DNA of 20,395 bases from HyVt-560 sp964577195 (GTDB taxonomy: Bacteria; Pseudomonadota; Gammaproteobacteria; UWMA-0217): contig CAZNYF010000029.1 in assembly GCA_964577195.1 (NCBI GenBank), forward strand, positions 1 to 20,395, in the 5' to 3' direction. Each line of letters begins with the position of its first letter. Within the stretch, counting starts at the first letter, position 1. Below the pieces are notes generated by a model. The model searched no databases. It worked only from the letters and a program-made list of their open reading frames with translations, and was not told where the DNA came from. The position numbers and the translations under genes are program-made. Positions 1 through 7,843 of this stretch are shown in pieces.

Positions 1-2574
1 GGATGATGCATCTTCTGCCTCATCCTCTTCATCTCCACCAAGGTTTTCGATGCGCTCAACTTCAACCAGTGCTTCTCCTTTTCCGAGACGAATTAAAGTC
101 ACGCCCTGCGTATTCCTGCTCATCACCGAAATACCATCGGCTCGGGTACGCACTAGCACACCGCCATTAGTGATCAGCATCACTTCATCTTGCTCAGTGA
201 CCAATGCTGCACCAACAACTTGACCATTTCTTTCACTGGTCTGAATCGCAATCACACCTTGTCCACCGCGATTCTGTACAGGATATTGATCCAGTGGAGT
301 TAATTTACCAAAACCGAATTCAGTCGCTGCGAGTAACTTATAATCTGTTTCGCGATCAAATACCGCTAGCGAAATAACTTTCTGATCCGCACCGATACGA
401 ATACCGCGCACGCCTCTCGCAACGCGCCCCATAGGACGGACATCAGACTCGGCAAAACGAATTGATTTACCAGAATTTGAAAACAGCAATACATCCTGAT
501 TTCCGTCAGTAATTTTGACGCCAATCAAGCGATCATCCTCAGCCAGATCCAGTGCAATAATCCCGTTTGCCCGTGGACGAGAAAAATCTACCAATGGGGT
601 TTTCTTCACCGTACCTTTACGAGTTGCCATCAGCACAAAATTATCTTCGGTGAATTCTCTAACTGGCAAAACGGCCTGAATTTGTTCGCCATCTTCCAGC
701 GGCAATAAATTTACAATCGGCCGGCCACGCGCGGTACGCGCGGCGACTGGTAATTCATACACTTTTAGCCAATACACTTTACCGGCGCTGGAAAAACACA
801 AAATGGTATCGTGGGTGCTGGCAATGAATAAATTCTCGATAAAATCTTCATCTTTCATCTTAGTCGCAGACTTGCCGCGACCACCGCGACGTTGCGCACG
901 ATAATCTTCCAGCGGCTGCGCCTTGGCATAACCGGCTTTGGAAAGTGTGACCACAACATCTTCTTCAGTAATTAAATCTTCCAGCGAAAGATCTATTTGA
1001 TTTTCAATAATCTCGGTACGGCGCTCATCACCAAAATTATCTTTTAGCTCGACTAACTCTTCACGAATCACTTCTGTGAGACGCTCAGGGTTAGACAAAA
1101 TCTCGATCAGCGCATGAATAATCTCAACCAGCTCTTCGTATTCTTTATTAATTTTATTTTTTTCAAGACCTGTTAAGCGGTGCAGACGTAAATCCAGAAT
1201 CGCTTGCGCCTGGACTTCTGATAAATAGTAACCATCATCTTTCAAGCCATATTCATCGCCCAGATTATCGGGCTTACTGGCATCCGAACCAGAACGCGCG
1301 AGCATTTCTGTGATCATGCCCGGCGGCCAGCTCCGTGACTGCAAACCTTCCTTCGCTTCTGCTGGCGAAGGTGATGCTTTAATCATCTCAATAATTTCAT
1401 TAATATTGACCAGCGCAACAGCAAGGCCTTCCAAAACATGCGCACGCTCACGAGCTTTGCGTAACTCATAAATTGTCCGGCGAGTCACCACCGCTCGACG
1501 ATGGCCAAGAAAAGCTTCCAACGCCCATTTGAGATTTAGCAGCTGCGGCTGTCCATCAACCAAGGCCACCATATTGATACCAAAAACGGTTTGCAGCTGG
1601 GTTTGCTTATACAGGTTATTCAGAATGACTTCGGCGACTTCGCCACGTCGCAGCTGTACCACCATGCGCATGCCATCCTTATCGGATTCATCACGCAACT
1701 CGGTAATACCTTCGATCTTTTTGTCTTTAACCAGCTCGGCGATTTTTTCAAGCAAACGCGCCTTATTCACCTGATAAGGCAGCTCTGTGACGACGATTTT
1801 TTCGCCACGGCGACCGCTATCGTCCGATTCAAAATGCGAGCGTGCCCGCATGTAGATCTTGCCGCGACCCGTTTTATACGCCTCGCGAATACCGCGCGCG
1901 CCATTAATGAATGCTGCTGTCGGGAAATCTGGCCCCGGCACATGCTCCATTAAATCGTCAATAGTAATTTCGGGATTATCAATAATCGCCAGGCAGGCAC
2001 TAATGATCTCATTAAGATTATGCGGCGGAATATTGGTCGCCATGCCCACAGCAATACCAGAAGAACCATTGACCAATAAATTGGGCACCCGCGAAGGGAG
2101 TACGTTGGGTTCGTACTCGGACTCATCATAGTTAGGCAGGAAGTCGACCGTTTCCTTGTCAATATCTGCCATGAGCTGGTGTGCGATTTTTGCCATACGC
2201 ACTTCGGTGTATCGCATCGCCGCAGGAGAATCACCATCGACAGAACCAAAGTTACCCTGTCCATCGACTAACATATAACGTAGTGAAAATGGCTGCGCCA
2301 TCCGCACCATGGTGTCGTAAATCGCTGAATCACCGTGCGGGTGATATTTACCCATGACGTCACCGACGACTCTTGCCGATTTGCGATAGGCCTTATTCCA
2401 CGCGTTACCTTGCTCATGCATGGAATATAAAACACGACGATGCACCGGCTTGAGACCATCACGAACATCCGGCAATGCCCTGCCGACAATTACGCTCATT
2501 GCGTAAGCCAGATAGGACTCCCGCATTTCATCTTCGAGGTTAACGGAAAGCAGTTCTTTGGCAAATTCAGCCAT
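1..2574 (-). CDS. gyrA: DNA gyrase subunit A, 3' end cut by window edge
   Basis: GyrA is the breakage-reunion subunit of DNA gyrase, which with GyrB introduces negative supercoils using ATP. The reading frame is open from the ATG at 2574 to base 1, giving 858 residues; E. coli GyrA has 875, so only a short C-terminal tail should be missing. The N-terminus reads MAEFAKELLSVNLEDEM. The catalytic tyrosine is Tyr122 in AMRYTEV (about 2211). The quinolone-resistance region reads HPHGDSAIYD with Ser83 and Asp87, the residues usual in drug-sensitive enzymes. The gyrase-specific GyrA box QRRGGRGK begins at residue 561 (871-894), which separates it from ParC. The visible C-terminus is acidic (GGDEEDEAEDASS). 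No clear Shine-Dalgarno precedes the ATG. It is transcribed divergently from the OmpA-like gene. Identification is secure. Confidence 0.98.
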   Translation of the reverse strand, partial: MAEFAKELLSVNLEDEMRESYLAYAMSVIVGRALPDVRDGLKPVHRRVLYSMHEQGNAWNKAYRKSARVVGDVMGKYHPHGDSAIYDTMVRMAQPFSLRYMLVDGQGNFGSVDGDSPAAMRYTEVRMAKIAHQLMADIDKETVDFLPNYDESEYEPNVLPSRVPNLLVNGSSGIAVGMATNIPPHNLNEIISACLAIIDNPEITIDDLMEHVPGPDFPTAAFINGARGIREAYKTGRGKIYMRARSHFESDDSGRRGEKIVVTELPYQVNKARLLEKIAELVKDKKIEGITELRDESDKDGMRMVVQLRRGEVAEVILNNLYKQTQLQTVFGINMVALVDGQPQLLNLKWALEAFLGHRRAVVTRRTIYELRKARERAHVLEGLAVALVNINEIIEMIKASPSPAEAKEGLQSRSWPPGMITEMLARSGSDASKPDNLGDEYGLKDDGYYLSEVQAQAILDLRLHRLTGLEKNKINKEYEELVEIIHALIEILSNPERLTEVIREELVELKDNFGDERRTEIIENQIDLSLEDLITEEDVVVTLSKAGYAKAQPLEDYRAQRRGGRGKSATKMKDEDFIENLFIASTHDTILCFSSAGKVYWLKVYELPVAARTARGRPIVNLLPLEDGEQIQAVLPVREFTEDNFVLMATRKGTVKKTPLVDFSRPRANGIIALDLAEDDRLIGVKITDGNQDVLLFSNSGKSIRFAESDVRPMGRVARGVRGIRIGADQKVISLAVFDRETDYKLLAATEFGFGKLTPLDQYPVQNRGGQGVIAIQTSERNGQVVGAALVTEQDEVMLITNGGVLVRTRADGISVMSRNTQGVTLIRLGKGEALVEVERIENLGGDEEDEAEDASS

Positions 2575-2602
2575 AAGGATATTATTCAGCGCGAAAACAG
2601 GA

Positions 2603-2611
2603 ATTTTAGCA
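2603..2611 (-). promoter_or_regulatory. Candidate extended -10 promoter for gyrA
   Basis: On the minus strand the sequence reads TGCTAAAAT, an extended -10 (TGN followed by TAAAAT, 5 of 6 consensus bases), about 29 bp before the gyrA ATG. The matching -35 position has no good TTGACA match, as is common for extended -10 promoters. This is inferred from the motif only. Confidence 0.35.
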
Positions 2612-2689
2612 CATCAACCCAATGTACCGCATCAAAATAAAAGGCGAATACAGGGGAAATAATTAGCTCTCAGCGATAACGTCTTTGTT

Positions 2690-2859
2690 TAGCTAGTTCA
2701 CACCATAAGCAGATGTCTACTGCGAACGGTTCAGCTACGCAATCTTTTAACCACAAGATGTTGTTATTTACAATATCTAAGCGCCTATATCTTGTGGTCA
2801 AAATCTTACGCACCTGAACCGCTATCGCTACGACCCTGTTTATTGACGGAAACTAGCTA
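2690..2859. repeat. Long imperfect palindrome, family 1 copy a
   Basis: This 170-bp foldback element has no coding capacity. The arms pair stepwise: TAGCTAGTT (2690-2698) with AACTAGCTA (2851-2859), CGGTTCAG (2727-2734) with CTGAACCG (2814-2821), and CCACAAGAT (2751-2759) with ATCTTGTGG (2789-2797). It is related to the element at 9185-9515: both have a TATATCTTGT core, and both carry TCGCTACG in one arm and TCGCAGTAG in the other. Here TCGCTACG is at 2825-2832 and the complement of TCGCAGTAG at 2717-2725. The arms are swapped relative to 9185-9515, so the two copies lie in opposite orientation. A non-autonomous (MITE-like) element is inferred. Confidence 0.75.
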
Positions 2860-3170
2860 TACTCCATATCGGAAAGAGCGACTATCTCTGAGACTAAAAA
2901 TGTTTAAACGGCAACAAAAATCACCATCAACTTCAGCGATTCGCGTTTTGTAGCGTTTTTGTAACAGTCCAAAATGACCGTTTTACGGGAGTTCCAGCCT
3001 AACAATTCAAATAATTGTTGCAAATAAGCTGCAAAGGACTGGAATTATTACGAAAGTGTATTAAAATAGCTACTAGATTTCTAAAAGTCTGGCTCGAAGC
3101 CGGTCGAGGAAGTCAACGGTTTATCTTCGAGACAATATCAACCTAACGAAACCAATCTGAGGTTAAAGCT

Positions 3171-3851
3171 ATGAAAATCAGAAGTACAATCGGTACTTTC
3201 TCTGTTGCGGCTGCAGTTGCACTTGCACTCGCACCAGTTGCACCGGCATACAGTGGATGTGCTTACACTGTCGACTCCTCTGGAGAAAATGTAAGAGACA
3301 GCAGCAAAGAATGTGTCAGAACTTCCACTTGGAAGAAATCGGCCTGGACTGAAGCTTGCGGCAAACCCAAGGCTGAAGTACCTAAGCCTAAGCCCAAGCC
3401 TAAACCCGTCGTAGTACCACCGGCACCCACTCCTCCTCCTGCACCTGTTTATGTGCCTGAGCCTGAGCCTGTAGTAGAAGTTGCACCGACTGTTGAGCGC
3501 ATGACCATCAGCGGACAAGCATTATTTGATACTAACAGCGATAATCTAACTGCTAACGGCAAAGCCGCTATCGACAATGTTGTTGAAGAACTACGCACCT
3601 TCGATAAGGTTCGTTCAATCAGCATCACTGGTCACACTGACAGCCGTGGCACAGAGTCCTATAATCAGGATCTCTCCGAGCGTCGTGCTGCTTCTGTACA
3701 AGCGTACATGGCTTCACGCGGTGTGAACCCAGCGTTGTTAAGCTCATCTGGCATGGGTGAACTTGACCCCGTCGGAGACAACAACACCAAAGAAGGACGT
3801 CAGGACAACCGTCGTGTTGACATTGATGTTGACGGATCACGCGTCCAGTAG
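3171..3851 (+). CDS. OmpA-family peptidoglycan-binding envelope protein
   Basis: The product has 226 residues. Residues 1-26 form a signal peptide (basic start, Ala/Val-rich core, APA before the likely cleavage site). Next comes a short region with Cys30, Cys48 and Cys63, then a Pro-rich linker (about 65-106) of Lys-Pro repeats followed by Glu-Pro repeats. Residues about 108-222 are an OmpA C-terminal domain. ITGHTDSRG and LSERRAASV contain the Asp and Arg that bind diaminopimelate in this family, so it should anchor to peptidoglycan in the periplasm. There is no eight-stranded barrel domain, so it is not OmpA proper. GAGG (3159-3162) sits 8 bp before the ATG. The gene is monocistronic, with a strong terminator at 3909-3942. 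A lipoprotein is less likely because the residues before Cys30 (YSG) fit a lipobox poorly. Confidence 0.92.
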   Translation: MKIRSTIGTFSVAAAVALALAPVAPAYSGCAYTVDSSGENVRDSSKECVRTSTWKKSAWTEACGKPKAEVPKPKPKPKPVVVPPAPTPPPAPVYVPEPEPVVEVAPTVERMTISGQALFDTNSDNLTANGKAAIDNVVEELRTFDKVRSISITGHTDSRGTESYNQDLSERRAASVQAYMASRGVNPALLSSSGMGELDPVGDNNTKEGRQDNRRVDIDVDGSRVQ

Positions 3852-3908
3852 CTGATACTGAATCTTTAGAAACACCGGATTCTTAAAGTATTAGATTACG
3901 ATCTGATC

Positions 3909-3942
3909 GGCCGGGTCTCTTCACAGAGGCTCGGCCTTTTTT
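3909..3942 (+). terminator. Rho-independent terminator of the OmpA-like gene
   Basis: A 12-bp stem (arms 3909-3920 and 3925-3936, with two G-T pairs) closes a 4-nt loop and is followed directly by six T residues (3937-3942). It lies 57 bp after the stop codon. Confidence 0.9.
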
Positions 3943-4013
3943 ATGCCTGCTGTTTTCTTACGCTAAAGGCTAAAGGCGTTAAACTTAACTCTTTCTTATA
4001 ACACCACCCAATC

Positions 4014-5342
4014 ATGGAAGTAGATACACTCATACACGCGCGATGGGTTCTCCCGGTAGTCCCAAACGAGATGCTTGAATACCATTCAATCGCAATTCTC
4101 TCTGGCAATATTGTAGATTTGTTGCCTACCGAAAAAGCCAAAGTAAAATACTCCGCAGCATCAACGCATCAGTGCGATTCTCATGTTCTTTTGCCTGGTC
4201 TGATCAATGCACATACCCATGCGGCGATGAACTTGTTCAAAGGTCTGGCAGACGACTTGCCCTTAATGGACTGGCTACAACAGCACATCTGGCCAGCTGA
4301 ACAGAACATTGATGAAACGTTCATTCGCGATGGCACCAATCTGGCAATAGCGGAAATGCTGCGCAGCGGCACAACGACTTTTAATGACATGTACTTGTAC
4401 CCGGAAGTCACCGCTCAATGTGTTCAACTTTCCGGGATTCGCGCCTCCATTGGCCTGGTAGTACTGGACTTCCCTACCCCTTGGGCAAACGATGCTGACG
4501 AATATATTACCAAGGGGCTAAAACTCCACGACGAGATCAAACAGGAGCCTCTCATCACAGCCGCCTTTGCGCCACACGCGCCGTATACAGTTTCAGATGA
4601 GCCATTCAAACGGATCGCTGCGATAGCCAGTGAACTGGAAATGCCCATACATATTCATCTTCACGAAACCGCTCAAGAAATATCAGCCAGCATTGAGACT
4701 CACGACGCACGCCCTATCGAAAGGCTTAACGAACTGGGCTTGATCACACCCAATTTGATCGCCGTACATATGACGCAAATGAATGACTCAGATATAAAAC
4801 TTGCTGCGATGAACAACATCAACATCGTGCATTGCCCAGAATCTAATTTAAAACTAGGCAGCGGTATTTGTCCGGTGACGGCGCTCAAACAAGCAGGCGT
4901 CAACGTCGCGCTTGGCACCGACAGCAGCGCCAGCAATAATGACCTTGATATGATGTCCGAAATGCGTACCAGCGGGCTGCTGGCAAAAGGATTTGGTGGC
5001 GACGCTACTGCGTTACCTGCTAACGAAATTCTGGAAATGGCGACCATCAACGGCGCACGAGCACTACAAATTAGCGACAAAACCGGCTCACTGGAACCCG
5101 GGAAAAGTGCCGACATTATCGCCGTCAATCTAGATAAAATTGAAACCCAGCCGGTTTACAACCCGCTTTCAACACTTATTTATTCAGCTTCTCGTGGAGC
5201 GGTTGAACATGTTTGGGTCGCCGGGCGACAGCTGTTAAAGAACCGGCAGCTAATTACGCTGGATTATGAGGAGCTACTGAGCAAAGCCAAAAACTGGCGC
5301 GAAAAGATCTCGAAAAATGACCACAAAGTAAATGAGTTCTAA
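4014..5342 (+). CDS. mtaD: 5-methylthioadenosine/S-adenosylhomocysteine deaminase (TRZ/ATZ family)
   Basis: This is a cytosolic amidohydrolase-superfamily enzyme, expected to deaminate methylthioadenosine and S-adenosylhomocysteine to the inosine analogues. Its 442 residues match the usual length of about 440. By analogy with characterised members, the metal ligands are His67 and His69 (INAHTHAAM), His215 (HLHE) and Asp303 (LGTDSSASNN). Glu218 and His252 match the catalytic Glu and His. The start MEVDTLIHARWVLPVVP fits the family N-terminus, although no Shine-Dalgarno is visible before the ATG. In Pseudomonas this gene lies near gyrA with mtnA and ubiG. Here it is still near gyrA, but neither partner is in the window. 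Other TRZ/ATZ deaminases (guanine, chlorohydrolase) are less likely given the overall similarity. Confidence 0.9.
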   Translation: MEVDTLIHARWVLPVVPNEMLEYHSIAILSGNIVDLLPTEKAKVKYSAASTHQCDSHVLLPGLINAHTHAAMNLFKGLADDLPLMDWLQQHIWPAEQNIDETFIRDGTNLAIAEMLRSGTTTFNDMYLYPEVTAQCVQLSGIRASIGLVVLDFPTPWANDADEYITKGLKLHDEIKQEPLITAAFAPHAPYTVSDEPFKRIAAIASELEMPIHIHLHETAQEISASIETHDARPIERLNELGLITPNLIAVHMTQMNDSDIKLAAMNNINIVHCPESNLKLGSGICPVTALKQAGVNVALGTDSSASNNDLDMMSEMRTSGLLAKGFGGDATALPANEILEMATINGARALQISDKTGSLEPGKSADIIAVNLDKIETQPVYNPLSTLIYSASRGAVEHVWVAGRQLLKNRQLITLDYEELLSKAKNWREKISKNDHKVNEF

Positions 5343-5373
5343 AAAATAACAACCAGCAAGACACAATCAGCTG

Positions 5374-5411
5374 CGTAGAACGCACCCTGTATTCGTAGGG
5401 TGCGTTTTACG
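5374..5411. terminator. Bidirectional hairpin between convergent mtaD and grxD
   Basis: A 15-bp near-perfect stem (5374-5388 with 5397-5411, one G-T pair) has an 8-nt loop. Its arms contain AACGCACCCT and AGGGTGCGTT. It lies 31 bp after the mtaD stop and 8 bp beyond the grxD stop, so it can end both transcripts. The T-run is short (5405-5408). Confidence 0.7.
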
Positions 5412-5419
5412 TACCGAAA

Positions 5420-5734
5420 CTACGCGGTTGCTTCCTTCATCACTTTGATCAATTCACCGCGTTCGTGCATTTCCATGACGATATCGTGACCACCAATCAG
5501 CTCACCCTTCACATAAATTTGCGGAAAAGTAGGCCAATCCGCATAGCGAGGAAGGTTTTGAAAAATCTCCGGGTCAGCCAGTACATTAACAAAAGCAAAC
5601 TCCACGTCTGCTTCTTTCATCGCCGCCGCTGTGCGCGAAGAAAAGCCACACTGAGGTAACTGAGGGGTACCTTTCATGTAGATAATAATATTATTTGATT
5701 CAACCTGTTCTTTAATTCGATCTAATACGTCCAT
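5420..5734 (-). CDS. grxD: Monothiol glutaredoxin, CGFS type (Grx4)
   Basis: This is a 104-residue monothiol glutaredoxin. Such proteins bind a [2Fe-2S] cluster with glutathione as a dimer or with BolA and act in cytosolic Fe-S cluster transfer. The active site is Cys29-Gly-Phe-Ser, preceded by the family motif IIIYMKGTPQLPQ. The glutathione-binding region WPTFPQIYVKGELIGGHDI follows. Length is normal for the single-domain bacterial form. GGAG (5741-5744) stands 6 bp before the ATG. It lies 68 bp downstream of the amidotransferase stop on the opposite edge of that gene, convergent with mtaD, and probably has its own promoter or is shared with neither. Confidence 0.96.
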   Translation of the reverse strand: MDVLDRIKEQVESNNIIIYMKGTPQLPQCGFSSRTAAAMKEADVEFAFVNVLADPEIFQNLPRYADWPTFPQIYVKGELIGGHDIVMEMHERGELIKVMKEATA

Positions 5735-5802
5735 CTTTCACTCCAAAATTCTTCTGTCTATAAAATAATACTAGGCGGTTCTAACTCGACGGGAATCAGC
5801 AA

Positions 5803-7575
5803 TCAGATCCCATGACGTTGTAGCCAGTACTCTAGCAAAGCCAAATGCCAGAGTTTGTTGCCCTGAATTCGCGTGTGGTAGTTATTGGGGCTACGCATCA
5901 GTTTTTCAACGTAAGCGGGCTGAAAAACGCCTCTTTCTTTGGCTTTTTGCGATCCCAACACATCCGAAATGAATTCTAAAAATTCACCGCGCACGTATTT
6001 TAAAGCTGGCATCGGAAAGTAGCCTTTTGGTCGATCAATCACTGCCGCAGGCAATAACTCGCGGGACAGATCTTTCAGCACACCTTTCCCGCCCTGCGAT
6101 AACTTATACTCTGGCGGCATACTAGCCGCAATTTCCACCAGCTCATGATCCAGAAAAGGCACCCGCGCTTCCAGACCCCAGGCCATGGTCATGTTGTCCA
6201 CCCGCTTGACTGGATCATCTACGATCAAAGTGGTTGTATCGAGCGCCAGTACTGCGTCGATATGTTGATCAGCATCTATATCTCTTAATAAGTCGCCAAT
6301 CAACTCTGAGGTAACATCTCCAACCTGATATGCCGGCTGAACCATTTCTTCATACTCGCTATGCTCACGGTCAAAATAAAATGGCGCAAATCGCTCCAGC
6401 GCAGTGCCTTTCGCCCGGTGCATTTGCTCATACCAGAAATAGCCGCCAAACACTTCATCCGCACCTTGCCCTGACTGCACGACTTTAATTTCCTTGGAGA
6501 CTTGTTCAGACAGCAGATAAAACGCCACGGCATCCTGAGCGAACATTGGCTCCGCCATCGCATCGACTGCCTCTGGCATACGTTTGAGCACTTCACTATT
6601 TTCAATGACAAATTTGTGATGTCGGGTTTGATATAGCTCAGCAACCGGATCAGAAAATTCAAATTCGCTGCCGCGTTCTTCCGGCTGATCCTCAAACCCA
6701 ATGGTGAAGGTACGTAAATCTGTAACTCCCTGCTCGGCGAGTAATGCGACCAGTAAACTCGAATCCAGCCCGCCTGATAGCAGTACTCCGACGGGGACAT
6801 CCGCAATTTCCAGCCGTCGCTGGACAGATTTTTTCAATGCTTCATGAATCTTTTCACGCCATTCCACCGCATCATATTGTTCAGTCGGTCGCCTGGCGCT
6901 CAAAGACCAGTAACGACGCTGCTGTACCTGGCCGAGCCGATTAATTGTGATGCAATGTGCGGGAGCTAGTTTACGTACGCCCTTGAGAATCGTACGTGGC
7001 GCTGGCACCACCGCATGCAAAGAATACATATTATGTAGAGCCGTCGAATCCAGCCCGGTATCTACATCACCCGTTGCCAGCAACGCTTGCGTGTTGGATG
7101 CAAATAGAAACCGTTGCTGAGTCTGGCTAAAATAAAACGGTTTAATTCCCATCCGGTCGCGCGCAGCAAACAGAGTTTCGTCACGCTGGTTCCAGATAGC
7201 GAAAGCAAACATGCCGTTAAAACGCTCAACACAAAACTCGCCCCACTCCGCATAAGCCTTGAGGATAACCTCAGTATCGCCGTTCGAGTTGAAGTGATGT
7301 CCAAGACCGATTAATTGCTCGCGCAGCTCTGGATAATTGTAAATAGTGCCGTTGAAAACAATCGACAAACCGCTGCCGATATCCACCATCGGCTGGTGTG
7401 ACTTACTGCTCAGATCAATAATCGAGAGTCGGCGGTGACCCAAAGCAACTGCTCCAAAAGCATAATGCCCTTCATCATCCGGCCCCCTTGGGCGCAGCTG
7501 GTGCAGCATTTTGTCAATCCGCTCAGATTTTGGAAACTGTCCGTCAAAGCGAAATTCGCCGCAAATACCACACAT
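5803..7575 (-). CDS. N-acetylglutaminylglutamine amidotransferase (asparagine synthase-like)
   Basis: This is a 590-residue class-II glutamine amidotransferase with an asparagine-synthase domain. Cys2 of MCGICGEF is the N-terminal glutaminase nucleophile, followed by RPRGPDDEG and GHRRLSIIDLS. The ATP-binding PP-loop is SGGLDSS at 267-273. The segments VVPAPRTIL, VVQSGQGADEVFGGYFWY and VKRVDNMTMAWGLEARVPFLD, and the end GNKLWHLALLEYWL, resemble the subfamily that amidates N-acetylglutaminylglutamine to the osmolyte NAGGN (Pseudomonas PA3459, rhizobial asnO) more than AsnB proper. That assignment is from memory of the family. The usual partner, the N-acetyltransferase/ATP-grasp gene ngg, is not adjacent. 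The ATG is preceded by a weak AAGG. It is divergent from tolC. Plain asparagine synthase is the alternative. Confidence 0.85.
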   Translation of the reverse strand: MCGICGEFRFDGQFPKSERIDKMLHQLRPRGPDDEGHYAFGAVALGHRRLSIIDLSSKSHQPMVDIGSGLSIVFNGTIYNYPELREQLIGLGHHFNSNGDTEVILKAYAEWGEFCVERFNGMFAFAIWNQRDETLFAARDRMGIKPFYFSQTQQRFLFASNTQALLATGDVDTGLDSTALHNMYSLHAVVPAPRTILKGVRKLAPAHCITINRLGQVQQRRYWSLSARRPTEQYDAVEWREKIHEALKKSVQRRLEIADVPVGVLLSGGLDSSLLVALLAEQGVTDLRTFTIGFEDQPEERGSEFEFSDPVAELYQTRHHKFVIENSEVLKRMPEAVDAMAEPMFAQDAVAFYLLSEQVSKEIKVVQSGQGADEVFGGYFWYEQMHRAKGTALERFAPFYFDREHSEYEEMVQPAYQVGDVTSELIGDLLRDIDADQHIDAVLALDTTTLIVDDPVKRVDNMTMAWGLEARVPFLDHELVEIAASMPPEYKLSQGGKGVLKDLSRELLPAAVIDRPKGYFPMPALKYVRGEFLEFISDVLGSQKAKERGVFQPAYVEKLMRSPNNYHTRIQGNKLWHLALLEYWLQRHGI

Positions 7576-7772
7576 AATTATAAAACCTTAATTCTGACTT
7601 TAGTCAATTTCGAGAATCTTATCCGAATTCTCGCCCCAAATGATGATTAGTTACTTGCATTCAAATGGAACGAGCGCAATATTCACCGCCCCAGATCATG
7701 GAAAGCTACAACATCTGGGAATATCGACTATAAATTAGTAAATTGCGGGTGGCATTCACCAACTGTTCTAAA

Positions 7773-7792
7773 TTAGATTTATCTAATATACT
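7773..7792 (+). promoter_or_regulatory. Candidate tolC -10 box with adjoining palindrome
   Basis: TATACT (7787-7792) matches the -10 consensus at five of six bases. It directly follows a perfect palindrome TTAGAT-TT-ATCTAA (7773-7786), a plausible operator overlapping the promoter spacer. No good -35 was found. It lies 51 bp before the tolC ATG in the 268-bp divergent region 7576-7843, which otherwise shows nothing clear. Confidence 0.4.
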
Positions 7793-7843
7793 ATTTCTTA
7801 TCTATTTATGTTGTGGTCAGTAACAGCCACATGGAATTAACTT

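Larger units (their letters stand above)
2575..3170. other. Intergenic region between gyrA and the OmpA-like gene
   Basis: This is a 596-bp divergent intergenic region with no credible gene. It holds a candidate gyrA promoter near 2603, a long palindrome at 2690-2859, a small inverted repeat (AACAATT at 3001-3007, AATTGTT at 3013-3019) nested within TTCCAG (2992-2997) and CTGGAA (3039-3044), and a possible -10 box TAAAAT (3062-3067) for the OmpA-like gene with a poor -35. A 17-codon frame starting at 2900 has no ribosome site and is not called. Confidence 0.6.

Noticed and set aside
2316..2328. Quinolone-resistance change in GyrA
   Set aside because: Ser83 and Asp87 are both the sensitive-type residues.
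1529..2489. Several open frames of 66-120 codons overlapping gyrA on both strands
   Set aside because: They lie inside the unmistakable GyrA coding sequence in other frames and have no ribosome sites or domains.
2900..2953. 17-codon open frame in the gyrA/OmpA-like intergenic region
   Set aside because: No ribosome site before the ATG and no recognisable features.
3246..3260. Possible lipobox at Cys30 of the OmpA-like protein
   Set aside because: The preceding residues YSG fit the lipobox poorly, and an AXA signal-peptidase site lies just upstream.
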